Shown here: positions 1 to 7,881 of the stretch, piece by piece
How positions within the stretch are numbered: position 1 is the first letter of the stretch
Layout of the letters: each line of letters opens with the position of its first letter
DNA from: CAYVMN01 sp964452575
Lineage (GTDB): Bacteria; Desulfobacterota; DSM-4660; Desulfatiglandales; Desulfatiglandaceae
Direction of reading: 5' to 3'
Assembly: GCA_964452575.1 (NCBI GenBank)
Contig: CAYVMN010000079.1
Location: 1 to 19,447, forward strand
DNA length: 19,447 nucleotides
Notes under the pieces: model-generated
Database searches by the model: none
The model's input: the letters and a program-made list of their open reading frames with translations, nothing else
Told to the model about the DNA's origin: nothing
Position numbers and translations under genes: made by a program

Positions 1-53
1 TTATCGCTTATCGTAAGGACCCCAGCTTTAACCCGCCGATTCATCTCTGACTA

Positions 54-2132
54 TTATTCCTTTTCCCGTGAAGCAGCGATGACCTTTTCCGCCAACTGGG
101 CAGGAACCTCCTCATAATGGGAGTGTTTCATCCAGAAGGTACCTCGTCCCCCTGTGAGGGAATTGAGATCCAGTGCGTACATCAGGACTTCCGCCATGGG
201 GACATTGGCCTTGATGACCTGGTATTTGCCTTTGCTGTCCACGCCCAAGACCCGCCCTCTCCTACCGTTCAGATCTCCCATTACGTCCCCCATCGCCTCC
301 TCAGGGACAGTAACCTCCATTTCCATGATAGGCTCCAGCATTGCCGGGTTCGCCTCCTGCATGGCCTTCTTCAGGCACATACTGGCAGCTATCTTAAAGG
401 CCATTTCAGAAGAGTCCACCTCATGGGACTTTCCGTCATAGAAACGGACCTTGAGGTCCACCACAGGGTAGCCTGCTAGTATGCCACTTTTCAGTGCCTC
501 ATTAAGACCCTTTTCCACTGCAGGGACGAAATTTCTGGGCACGTTCATTCCGGTCAGATCCTCGTCAAACACGAATCCGGCGCCTTTCTCCAACGGTGAG
601 ACGTCGAAATGGACTTCCGCAAACTGGCCGCGACCACCCGTCTGTTTCTTATGACGGTAAACGACCTTTTGAACAGGTTTCTTGATGGTTTCCCGGTACG
701 GGACTTTTACCGGGCTCAGGTTGACCTCCACGCCAAACTTCCTGGTCAGTTTTTCGCAGGTGGCCTCCAAATGGATCTGCCCTGAGCCCGAGAGGACAAT
801 TTCCGCTGTGGACTGATCCCTTTCCATCCTGAGGGCCGGGTCTTCTTCAACGAGTTTGGCCAATGAGGTAAACACCTTGTCCTCGCTGCCCTTGACCCTT
901 GCGCGAACTGCGTAGGATATCACTGGAGGGAGCGGTTTAGCGGACTCATAGATTACAGGATCGTTCTCTGCGCACAAGGTGTCGCCGGTTGATGTCTCCT
1001 TTAACTTGGCTATGGCTACAATGTCTCCAGGGCCTGCCATCTCCACCGGCCTTTGCTTCTTACCTTCCATGACGAGAAGTTGACCGAACTTCTCTCTCAC
1101 TTCCCTGTTGGCATTGTAGAGCGTTGAATCGGATTGAAGTGTCCCTGAGAGGATCCTCAAAAGAGTTAGTTTTCCTGCAAAAGGGTCCGCAACGGTCTTA
1201 AAGACAAGGGCCGAAAATGGTGCATCTGCTAAGGGACGTCTTTCAACCACGTCTTCACGGTCAGGTCTTTTCCCTCTTCGTGATGACCTTTCAATGGGGG
1301 ATGGGAGTCCCTGGATGATGAGATCCATCAACTGGGGAACCCCTATATTCAAAATACCCGAACCACAGGCTATAGGGACTATCATCCCGGACTTGACTCC
1401 CTTTGTGAAGGTCTGTTCTATCTCCTGATGGGAAAGCTCTTCGCCTTCAAGATATTTCTCCATCAGTTCATCGCTGGCTTCCACAATATTCTCTATCATC
1501 TTTTCTCGCCACTCCTCGACAGCCTCCTCCTTGTCAGCAGGTACATCTGAAGTCTCAAACTTTCCACTTCCGTCTTTGCTGTAGAGATAGGCCTTTTTCT
1601 TGATCAGATCTATCAACCCTTCAAACCTGTCCTCTTCACCCATGGGCAGGAAAAGCGGTGTGGCCTTTATCTCGAAGACCCGGGAGATCTCCCCAACGAC
1701 CTTGAAGAAATCGGCCCGCTCCCTATCCAATTTGTTGATAAAGATAATCCTGGGTAAGGCTTGCTCATCCGCAAACGCCCACACCTTTTCCGTTCCAACC
1801 TTTACTCCGGCGGTTGCGTCAATTACCACTACCACCCCATCTGCTGCCTGGAGTGAAAATTTTGTGTCAGAAAGAAAATTGTCATCCCCCGGGGTGTCAA
1901 TGAGGTTTATTGTATGTTTCTTCCAGGTAAGGTTGTGAAAGGAGGTGCTGATGGTGATCCCCCTTTTTATCTCCTCCGACTCAAAATCAAGATTCGATGT
2001 TCCTTCGTCCACTCTACCAGGCCTGGTGGTTGCCTTTCCATCAAATAGCATTGCCTCCGCAAGTGAAGTCTTTCCCGAACCCACATGGGCCACAAGAGCT
2101 ACATTCCTCAGTTCTTCTGCCTTCTTTTCCAT
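54..2132 (-). CDS. EF-G-like translational GTPase (EF-G2 type)
   Basis: A cytoplasmic GTPase of the elongation factor G family; the EF-G2-type paralogue has no settled role. Numbering from the ATG: P-loop AHVGSGKT at 15-22, switch I RGITI at 57-61, DTPG at 79-82, NKLD at 133-136, then the beta-barrel domain II. Domain IV carries the typical HKKQTGGRGQFA stretch, and a C-terminal domain V follows. The length (692 residues) is normal for full EF-G. The oddity is DTPGDDNF: canonical EF-G has DTPGHVDF, so the catalytic histidine is replaced by Asp83. The P-loop (GSGKT, not DAGKT) also differs from housekeeping EF-G. An in-frame TTG two codons upstream (2138) is an alternative start. The purine-rich GAGGAGAGG lies about 8 bases from the ATG and also suits the TTG, so the start is uncertain by two residues. 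It is transcribed away from all other genes. Family is certain; function is not. Confidence 0.93.
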   Translation of the reverse strand: MEKKAEELRNVALVAHVGSGKTSLAEAMLFDGKATTRPGRVDEGTSNLDFESEEIKRGITISTSFHNLTWKKHTINLIDTPGDDNFLSDTKFSLQAADGVVVVIDATAGVKVGTEKVWAFADEQALPRIIFINKLDRERADFFKVVGEISRVFEIKATPLFLPMGEEDRFEGLIDLIKKKAYLYSKDGSGKFETSDVPADKEEAVEEWREKMIENIVEASDELMEKYLEGEELSHQEIEQTFTKGVKSGMIVPIACGSGILNIGVPQLMDLIIQGLPSPIERSSRRGKRPDREDVVERRPLADAPFSALVFKTVADPFAGKLTLLRILSGTLQSDSTLYNANREVREKFGQLLVMEGKKQRPVEMAGPGDIVAIAKLKETSTGDTLCAENDPVIYESAKPLPPVISYAVRARVKGSEDKVFTSLAKLVEEDPALRMERDQSTAEIVLSGSGQIHLEATCEKLTRKFGVEVNLSPVKVPYRETIKKPVQKVVYRHKKQTGGRGQFAEVHFDVSPLEKGAGFVFDEDLTGMNVPRNFVPAVEKGLNEALKSGILAGYPVVDLKVRFYDGKSHEVDSSEMAFKIAASMCLKKAMQEANPAMLEPIMEMEVTVPEEAMGDVMGDLNGRRGRVLGVDSKGKYQVIKANVPMAEVLMYALDLNSLTGGRGTFWMKHSHYEEVPAQLAEKVIAASREKE

Positions 2133-2205
2133 ACTCAAGACCTCTCCTCACTAATATTTTCTAACATTTTGATTTGACTATTAAGAATCCTTGCATCGTC
2201 CATAA

Positions 2206-2235
2206 TAATTTCGGCGGTTTAAGAGACCGAAATTA
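2206..2235. repeat. 9-bp perfect inverted repeat
   Basis: TAATTTCGG (2206-2214) and CCGAAATTA (2227-2235) are exact reverse complements separated by 12 bases. It lies about 75 bases upstream of the EF-G-like start. No T-run follows on either strand, so an operator or cruciform-type site is more likely than a terminator. No regulator can be named from sequence. Confidence 0.5.
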
Positions 2236-2421
2236 TGGCGCTCCTGAATGTGGGATAAACGTCAAGAAATGATTTAAATTATTGGCGAGCCCACTTCTTA
2301 CGGACACTGTGTACGGCTTTCCTCTGGTATGGCGGAATCTTAGAAATCTCAAGAATGTAACAAAAAAAATACATCAACGGTCAAATCAAAGTCAAGCCAA
2401 GAATAGACCAGGACATTTCTA

Positions 2422-2449
2422 TTGCCAATCTTGGTAAATATGCTATACT
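2422..2449 (+). promoter_or_regulatory. Sigma70-type promoter for the recombinase gene
   Basis: A -35-like TTGCCA (2422-2427) and a -10 TATACT (2444-2449) are separated by 16 bases, and TG at 2441-2442 gives an extended -10 (TGnTATACT). Transcription would begin near 2456, leaving a very short leader before the GTG at 2469. It may drive the recombinase alone or also genes downstream. Confidence 0.6.
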
Positions 2450-2468
2450 TATAACCTTTGGATTAGGA

Positions 2469-3440
2469 GTGACGCTAACCTCTTATTTGAGGAAAAATCC
2501 AGGCACCCTTCTTTTGTTAGTCGAGGACGGCATAGAACTCTTCATAGGTTACTTGAGGGACCAAAAGGGGTACTCCCTCCATACCCTAAGGAACTACCAT
2601 GCCGACCTGAGACGATTCTCACGATTCCTTGCATCAAGGAAGGTAGCCCCTTATAATAAGAGGACCGGCCGTGACTTGAATAGGGTCGACCCAATAGTCA
2701 TAAGGGAATACCTCGGAAGCCTTTTCGGGACCTTTAAGCGCAGGACCATTGCCCGAAAAGTCTCTGCTATTCGCTCCTTTTTTCGCTTCCTTGAAAAGAA
2801 AGGTGTGACCAGGCATAATCCTGCGGCTGATATTCAAACGCCCAAGCTGGAAAAGTATATCCCTGGCTATCTTCTGGTGGACGAGGTCTTCGGGCTCCTC
2901 CAGAGACCCAAGCGAGACAAGCCAATCGGTCTCAGAGACCTAGCTATTCTGGAGATTCTTTATTCATGCGGGATTCGGGCAAGTGAATTGGAGGCCCTGA
3001 ATATCTCCAGCATCGATTTTGACCAACGCCTGGTCAGGGTCGTGGGAAAGGGGAACAAAGAGAGGATCGTCCCTATAGGGCGTCAGGCAGTGAAGGCCGT
3101 AAGGGAGTACCTTGAGGGAACGCAATCCATCAGGAAAAAGGCTGAGCCTTACTCCGGGCCAAGTCCCCTCTTCCTGAATGTTCGAGGGGGCAGGCTTTCG
3201 GTGCGTAGCGTGGGTAGAATCATCAAGCGATATGTCAGAGAGACCGGGTTGAGCCGTGACATCAGCCCCCATTCCCTGAGGCATACATTTGCCACCCATC
3301 TCCTGGAGGGGGGGGCTGATCTGAGATCCGTACAGGAACTGTTAGGGCACGTGAGCCTGTCCACCACTCAGAAATACACCCATGTTAGCCTTGATAGGCT
3401 TATGGAGGTCTATGACAGGGCCCACCCACGGAGCAAATAG
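2469..3440 (+). CDS. xerC: Tyrosine recombinase XerC/XerD type
   Basis: A site-specific tyrosine recombinase, expected to resolve chromosome dimers at a dif site. The N-terminal SAM-like core-binding domain spans roughly residues 20-110 (RDQKGYSLHTLRNYHADLRRF, FFRFLEKKG) and the catalytic domain 135-315. All catalytic residues are visible: Arg170 (GIRASELEAL), Lys194 (GKGNKER), His268 and Arg271 (PHSLRHTFATHL), His294 (LLGHVS) and nucleophile Tyr303 (QKYTHV). It is somewhat longer than a usual Xer protein (323 against about 300). The GTG start is doubtful because the AGGAG almost abuts it. TTG codons at 2487 or 2514 would give a more typical N-terminus. Xer next to hslVU (clpQY) is also known from Bacillus, where the gene is called codV, and this favours XerC over XerD. 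No integron or phage features are nearby, so a housekeeping role is inferred. Confidence 0.9.
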   Translation: MTLTSYLRKNPGTLLLLVEDGIELFIGYLRDQKGYSLHTLRNYHADLRRFSRFLASRKVAPYNKRTGRDLNRVDPIVIREYLGSLFGTFKRRTIARKVSAIRSFFRFLEKKGVTRHNPAADIQTPKLEKYIPGYLLVDEVFGLLQRPKRDKPIGLRDLAILEILYSCGIRASELEALNISSIDFDQRLVRVVGKGNKERIVPIGRQAVKAVREYLEGTQSIRKKAEPYSGPSPLFLNVRGGRLSVRSVGRIIKRYVRETGLSRDISPHSLRHTFATHLLEGGADLRSVQELLGHVSLSTTQKYTHVSLDRLMEVYDRAHPRSK

Positions 3441-3540
3441 AGGAAGGCAAAGGGCACGGCAGCTGAAGGCTGTGATTAGAGTCTTAATTTGGAACTTCTA
3501 TGCAAGAAGCGAAGATATTTGTTAGGGAAACTCCAAGTGT

Positions 3541-3577
3541 GGTGTTTTATGTTTGGTGTTTGGGATTTGGAATTTAA
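3541..3577. repeat. Degenerate low-complexity repeat
   Basis: A TTTGG-rich stretch (ATGTTTGGTGTTTGGGATTT and flanks) repeats the unit TTTGGtgTTTGGgaTTTGG. It resembles one arm of the intergenic palindromic repeats seen later in the window, but no matching opposite arm is present here. It lies in the 230-base spacer between the recombinase gene and hslV. No clear promoter or terminator was found in that spacer. Confidence 0.35.
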
Positions 3578-3670
3578 AGACAGGCCCCTCTGAAACGTGC
3601 CCACTGGACACTATTTCGGTTGCGGCCGTAGGCCTGCTTTAGGGGGAAGGCAAAAAGAGAAAGTTGAGTC

Positions 3671-4225
3671 ATGAACCAAAGTGATAATCTGAAATTGCGG
3701 GGAACGACCGTACTTGCAGTAAGGAAAGACGGAAGGGCGGTCATGGCCGGAGACGGACAGGTGAGCCTTGGCGATATAATTATGAAACATAAGGCCATAA
3801 AGGTCCGACATATGTACAAGAACAAGGTCCTGGTGGGGTTCTCCGGGGCAGCAGCCGATGCATTCAGTCTTTTCGAGAAGCTGGAGGCAAAACTGGAGTC
3901 CTATAAAGGAAATCTGGGGAGGGCCGCGGTTGAACTCGCAAAGGACTGGAGAACCGACAAGATCTTAAGGAGGCTCGAGGCCCTGCTCCTTGCCATGGAC
4001 AAGGAGCATACGCTCATTATCTCTGGCACCGGGGATGTGATAGAGCCAGATGAGGCTGTGGCTGCGATCGGATCAGGCGGGCCTTATGCCCTGGCAGCTG
4101 CCCGGGCCCTGGTGGATCATTCCGATCTGGACGCAGTCGCAATAGCACGTGAATCCATGAAGATTGCAGCCTCAATCTGTGTGTATACCAATGAGAATAT
4201 CTCCGTTGAAGAGCTTGAGGACTAA
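3671..4225 (+). CDS. hslV: ATP-dependent protease proteolytic subunit HslV
   Basis: The proteolytic subunit of the HslVU (ClpQY) protease, a proteasome-like N-terminal threonine peptidase that forms a dodecamer in the cytoplasm. The active-site pattern is clear if Thr12 is Thr1. Asp28 then falls at position 17 (MAGDGQ), Lys44 at 33 and Ser135 at 124 (GSGG), matching the known catalytic residues. The first 11 residues would therefore be removed before activity. An in-frame TTG at 3695 (codon 9) would shorten this leader to MRG, but no ribosome site precedes it. The site before the ATG is also weak (AGAAAGTTGAG). The length (184) is normal. hslU follows after 122 bases, and the pair is expected to be co-transcribed. 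Confidence 0.96.
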   Translation: MNQSDNLKLRGTTVLAVRKDGRAVMAGDGQVSLGDIIMKHKAIKVRHMYKNKVLVGFSGAAADAFSLFEKLEAKLESYKGNLGRAAVELAKDWRTDKILRRLEALLLAMDKEHTLIISGTGDVIEPDEAVAAIGSGGPYALAAARALVDHSDLDAVAIARESMKIAASICVYTNENISVEELED

Positions 4226-4347
4226 TTGCTCTGGAATCTGATATCTCTATGAGGCCTTCTGTTCACGACCCTTGAGGGAAAAGCCGTACTGGAGCATGAT
4301 CTAAGGTCTGTTTTTAGAAATTTCACAATACTCGATAAGAGGCACTT

Positions 4348-5754
4348 ATGAAAAAGGAAAGCCCGGAAGAAAACCACTATATGGAAGTATTGACACCAAG
4401 GGAGATCGTATCAGAGTTGGATAAATATATCATCGGTCAGGACCAGGCCAAGCGTTCGGTGGCTATTGCCCTAAGAAACCGGTGGCGGCGCCAGCAGGTC
4501 CCGGAGGAACTGAGGGATGAGATCGCCCCAAAGAACATCATAATGATGGGACCTACGGGGGTGGGAAAGACAGAGATTGCAAGGCGTCTCGCCCGTCTAG
4601 CAAACTCCCCTTTCTTGAAGATAGAGGCTACCAAGTTTACAGAGGTGGGGTATGTGGGAAGAGACGTGGAATCGATGGTCAGGGACCTTACAGAGCTGGC
4701 CGTCAATATGTCCAAGAAAGGGGAGCAGGAGAAGGTAATGCCCAAGGCCCGGGAGCTCGCAGAAGAAAGGCTTCTTGACATACTTTTGCCCAAAAAGACC
4801 GAGGAGAGCCGTGAAGGGGATGATAGTGACAAGGAAAGGGTCCTGGAGGTGGTGAAGGCAGAGAGGGCAGAGACCTCTTCCACCCGTGAGAAACTGCGGC
4901 GAATGTTGAGGAACGGTAAACTGGACGAACGTTATGTGGAGCTGGAAGTGACCAACACCAATGTCCCGATGGTGGAGATCTTCTCCAGCGCAGGCCTTGA
5001 AGAGATGGAATTCAACATAAAGGAGATGTTCGGGGGCCTGTTTCCGCCCAGAAAGAAAAAGAGGCGAGTAAAGATCCCGGAGGCCATGGAAATCCTCTTT
5101 CAAGAGGAATCGCAGCGCATCATCGACATGGACAAGGTAATAGAGAGCGCAGTGCGTAACACCGAGCAAAACGGAATAATCTTCCTGGACGAATTGGATA
5201 AGGTAGCCGGGTCAGACTACTCTTACGGACCTGACGTTTCCCGGGAGGGTGTGCAGAGAGACCTCTTGCCCATAGTGGAAGGTTCCACTGTCACCACCAA
5301 GTACGGTATGGTAAAGACAGACCATATCCTCTTTATTGCAGCCGGGGCATTTAACATCAGCAAGCCCTCGGACCTCTTGCCGGAATTACAGGGAAGATTC
5401 CCCATTAGGGTCGAACTGGATTCGCTTTCCATAGAGGACTTTGTCAGGATCCTTACCGAGCCCAAGAACGCCTTGATCACCCAGTACAAGGCCCTTCTTT
5501 CAACTGAGGGAACCGACTTGATATTCGAAGATGATGCAATTGAAGAGATCGCCAAGATGGCCAACCAGGTCAATGAAAGTACGGAAAATATTGGGGCCCG
5601 TCGTCTCCATACGGTGATGGAAAAATTGGTGGATGAGATATCATTTAACGCACCGGATATGCCCATAAAAACAGTTACTATCAATAGGGAATATGTGCGG
5701 GAGAAATTGACAGAGATATTGGAAGATGAAAACCTGAGCAGGTATATATTATGA
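4348..5754 (+). CDS. hslU: ATP-dependent protease ATPase subunit HslU
   Basis: The AAA+ unfoldase that feeds substrates to HslV. Features in order: N-terminal TPREIVSELDKYIIGQ, Walker A GPTGVGKT (68-75), the substrate-gripping pore loop GYVG (101-104), a charged I-domain (about 120-245), Walker B GIIFLDE (276-282), and the sensor-2 region GARRL (416-420). The C-terminus ENLSRYIL is the conserved tail that inserts between HslV subunits. The length (468) matches the longer Bacillus-type ClpY more than the E. coli protein. AAGAGG sits five bases before the ATG, though the Met at 4381 is a possible alternative. The stop codon overlaps the argB start (ATGA), which suggests translational coupling of the protease with arginine genes. 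Confidence 0.97.
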   Translation: MKKESPEENHYMEVLTPREIVSELDKYIIGQDQAKRSVAIALRNRWRRQQVPEELRDEIAPKNIIMMGPTGVGKTEIARRLARLANSPFLKIEATKFTEVGYVGRDVESMVRDLTELAVNMSKKGEQEKVMPKARELAEERLLDILLPKKTEESREGDDSDKERVLEVVKAERAETSSTREKLRRMLRNGKLDERYVELEVTNTNVPMVEIFSSAGLEEMEFNIKEMFGGLFPPRKKKRRVKIPEAMEILFQEESQRIIDMDKVIESAVRNTEQNGIIFLDELDKVAGSDYSYGPDVSREGVQRDLLPIVEGSTVTTKYGMVKTDHILFIAAGAFNISKPSDLLPELQGRFPIRVELDSLSIEDFVRILTEPKNALITQYKALLSTEGTDLIFEDDAIEEIAKMANQVNESTENIGARRLHTVMEKLVDEISFNAPDMPIKTVTINREYVREKLTEILEDENLSRYIL

Positions 5755-6632
5755 TTGATCATAGCGACAGGGCCAAGGTCCTTATCGAGGCGCTCCCCTA
5801 TATTCAACGGTTCAATGGTGCCACCATTGTGGTGAAATACGGTGGGCATGCCATGGTGGATGATGGGTTAAAGCAGGATTTCGCCCTGGACATAATCCTG
5901 ATGAAATATGTGGGGATGAATCCGGTGGTTATCCACGGAGGCGGCCCCCAAATCGGCGGGTTCCTGAAGAGGCTTTCCATAGAATCGGAGTTTATTGACG
6001 GGATGCGGGTCACCGACAGGCAGACCATGGATGTAGTGGAGATGGTCCTGGTTGGAAAGGTCAATAAGGAGATCGTCAATCTGATTAACAGTAACGGCGG
6101 TCGGGCCGTAGGGCTTTCAGGCAAAGACGGAAGGCTCATCATGACCAAGAAGATGAAATACATGAGGGATGTGGGAGAAAATCAACCACCTGAAATAATA
6201 GATATGGGGATGGTGGGGGAGATCACCTCTGTGGACGACCGTGTGCTCAGGAGCCTCATGGAAAGTGAGTTCATCCCGGTTATCGCACCGGTGGGCACCG
6301 ACGATAAAGGAGAGACCTATAATATCAATGCAGATCTGGTGGCAGGTCACATAGCTTCCTCCCTTAAGGCCAGAAAATTGATCCTTCTTACAGACACGGA
6401 AGGTGTCCTGGATCAGGAAGGGAGGTTGATCCCAACCCTAAAGATAGAGGATGCCCGTCGGCTGATCCATAATATGACCATCAAAGGGGGAATGATTCCA
6501 AAGATAAGCTGTTGTCTGGAGGCCCTGAGCGGCGGTGTCAGAAAGGCCCACATCATCGATGGCCGCCAGCCCCACGCCATCTTGCTGGAAATTTTTACCA
6601 AGATTGGAGTAGGCACAGAAATCGTTTGTTGA
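5751..6632 (+). CDS. argB: Acetylglutamate kinase
   Basis: Phosphorylates N-acetyl-L-glutamate with ATP, the second step of arginine synthesis. It is an amino-acid kinase fold protein. Lys29 sits in VVKYGGHAM, the glycine-rich loop IHGGGPQIGG is at 61-70, and the YNINADLVAG segment is near 200. At 293 residues it is longer than E. coli ArgB (about 258) because of an N-terminal helix (DRAKVLIEALPYIQRF). In Thermotoga and Pseudomonas this helix goes with hexamer formation and arginine feedback inhibition, so this enzyme is predicted to be arginine-sensitive (inference). The ATG overlaps the hslU stop by four bases, and argD begins 15 bases after its stop. Confidence 0.97.
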   Translation: MIDHSDRAKVLIEALPYIQRFNGATIVVKYGGHAMVDDGLKQDFALDIILMKYVGMNPVVIHGGGPQIGGFLKRLSIESEFIDGMRVTDRQTMDVVEMVLVGKVNKEIVNLINSNGGRAVGLSGKDGRLIMTKKMKYMRDVGENQPPEIIDMGMVGEITSVDDRVLRSLMESEFIPVIAPVGTDDKGETYNINADLVAGHIASSLKARKLILLTDTEGVLDQEGRLIPTLKIEDARRLIHNMTIKGGMIPKISCCLEALSGGVRKAHIIDGRQPHAILLEIFTKIGVGTEIVC

Positions 6633-6647
6633 GAATTGGAGGAGTTC

Positions 6648-7865
6648 ATGATGAATAATAATCCAAGAGGCGATTCCACTATCGCTCAGGCAGATAGATA
6701 CATGTTTCAGACATATACTCGCTTCCCTTTGACCCTGGTTCGCGGAGAGGGGTGCCGGGTATGGGACGAGGAAGGTCGAGAATACCTTGACTTTGTTGGA
6801 GGTATTGCTGTCTGTGCCCTAGGTCACAGCTCCCCGATCGTAAGCCGCGTCCTGAAGGAGCAGTCGGAAAGACTCGTCCATGTCTCCAATCTCTACTACA
6901 CCAGACCTCAGACAGAACTGGCGCGGCTTCTCGTGGAAAATTCCTTTGCCGACAGGGTCTTTTTCTGCAACAGCGGGGCCGAGGCCAATGAGGCGGCCAT
7001 CAAACTCGGCCGTCGTTATGCAAACGAGAAACTCGGGCAGGACAGACGCATCATCATTTCTATGATAAACTCCTTCCACGGCCGAACCATGGCTACCCTT
7101 TCGGCCACCGGCCAGGCCAAGATTCAGGCCGGATATGATCCGTTGCTGGAGGGATTCAGGTTTGTGCCATTTAACGACATTGAGGGCCTTGAACAGGCCC
7201 TGGATAATTCTGTCTTTGCCGTGATGCTGGAACCTATTCAGGGAGAAGGGGGCGTCGTGTTTCCCGCTCCTTCGTATTTGAAGGAGGTGAGGGGGTTGTG
7301 CAACGAGCGCAACCTGCTCTTGATCTTTGACGAGGTCCAGGTGGGAATGGGAAGGACAGGCAAGCTCTTTGCCCACGAGCACTATGGCGTTACCCCGGAT
7401 ATCATGACCCTGGCCAAGGCACTGGCCAATGGCCTCCCTATGGGGGCGATGCTCTCTACAGAGGAAGTGGGCAAGGCATTTGGGCCAGGAAGCCATGCAA
7501 GCACCTTTGGAGGGACACCCCTGGTAAGTGCGGTATCTTACGCAGTGCTGAAGGCCCTATTGGAGGACGGTCGGCTGGGGCACTGCCAGGCCATGGGCGA
7601 GTACCTGAAAGCTGGATTGGAGGGGCTTGCCCGAAAATATGGCTTTATAAAAGAGGTCAGGGGGCTCGGGCTTATCCTTGGCGTGGAACTCGACAGGCCC
7701 GGCGGCCCTGTAGTTGATGCCTGCCTGAAAGAGGGAGTCCTGATCAATTGTGCCCATGAAAAGGTGCTTCGTTTCCTCCCGCCCCTCATCGTCCAGAAAG
7801 GGGAGATCGATTTCCTGATAGAGACACTCGATAGGGTTTTTCAGGCAATGAGCACTGAGAGCTAA
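6648..7865 (+). CDS. argD: Acetylornithine aminotransferase
   Basis: A PLP-dependent class III aminotransferase that converts N-acetylglutamate semialdehyde to N-acetylornithine. Some family members also accept succinyl-diaminopimelate precursors, but dapL nearby makes that unnecessary. Numbering from the chosen ATG: phosphate-binding NSGAEANEAA at 108-117, cofactor Asp228 in IFDEVQ, Schiff-base Lys257 in TLAKALANG. The C-terminal RFLPPL is typical of the family. The start was chosen because GGAGG at 6638-6642 lies five bases before ATG 6648. The frame extends up to a TTG at 6636, but that codon overlaps the ribosome site. ATG 6651 is an equally good option. In related clusters argF would come next; here argG follows after 16 bases. 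Confidence 0.96.
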   Translation: MMNNNPRGDSTIAQADRYMFQTYTRFPLTLVRGEGCRVWDEEGREYLDFVGGIAVCALGHSSPIVSRVLKEQSERLVHVSNLYYTRPQTELARLLVENSFADRVFFCNSGAEANEAAIKLGRRYANEKLGQDRRIIISMINSFHGRTMATLSATGQAKIQAGYDPLLEGFRFVPFNDIEGLEQALDNSVFAVMLEPIQGEGGVVFPAPSYLKEVRGLCNERNLLLIFDEVQVGMGRTGKLFAHEHYGVTPDIMTLAKALANGLPMGAMLSTEEVGKAFGPGSHASTFGGTPLVSAVSYAVLKALLEDGRLGHCQAMGEYLKAGLEGLARKYGFIKEVRGLGLILGVELDRPGGPVVDACLKEGVLINCAHEKVLRFLPPLIVQKGEIDFLIETLDRVFQAMSTES

Positions 7866-7870
7866 GAATA

Positions 7871-7875
7871 GGAGG
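7871..7875 (+). promoter_or_regulatory. Ribosome binding site that supports the argG TTG start
   Basis: A strong GGAGG lies six bases before TTG 7882, while the first in-frame ATG (7894) is 18 bases away, too far for normal initiation. The spacing decides for the rare TTG start. Confidence 0.65.
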
Positions 7876-7881
7876 CCTTTT

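Larger units (their letters stand above)
2139..2468. other. Divergent intergenic region
   Basis: This 330-base spacer separates the leftward EF-G-like gene from the rightward recombinase gene, so it should hold promoters for both. I see a convincing promoter only for the rightward gene, at its right edge. Near the left end is a 9-base perfect inverted repeat. The middle (about 2240-2400) shows no credible coding frame and no RNA gene that I recognise. Confidence 0.6.

Noticed and set aside
2469..3440. Recombinase as part of an integrated mobile element
   Set aside because: The neighbour hslV, the Xer-like sequence, and the lack of attachment repeats, phage genes or composition shift favour a housekeeping Xer recombinase.
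6819..7496. 225-residue frame antisense to argD
   Set aside because: argD has all its catalytic residues in the other strand; the antisense product has no recognisable domain.
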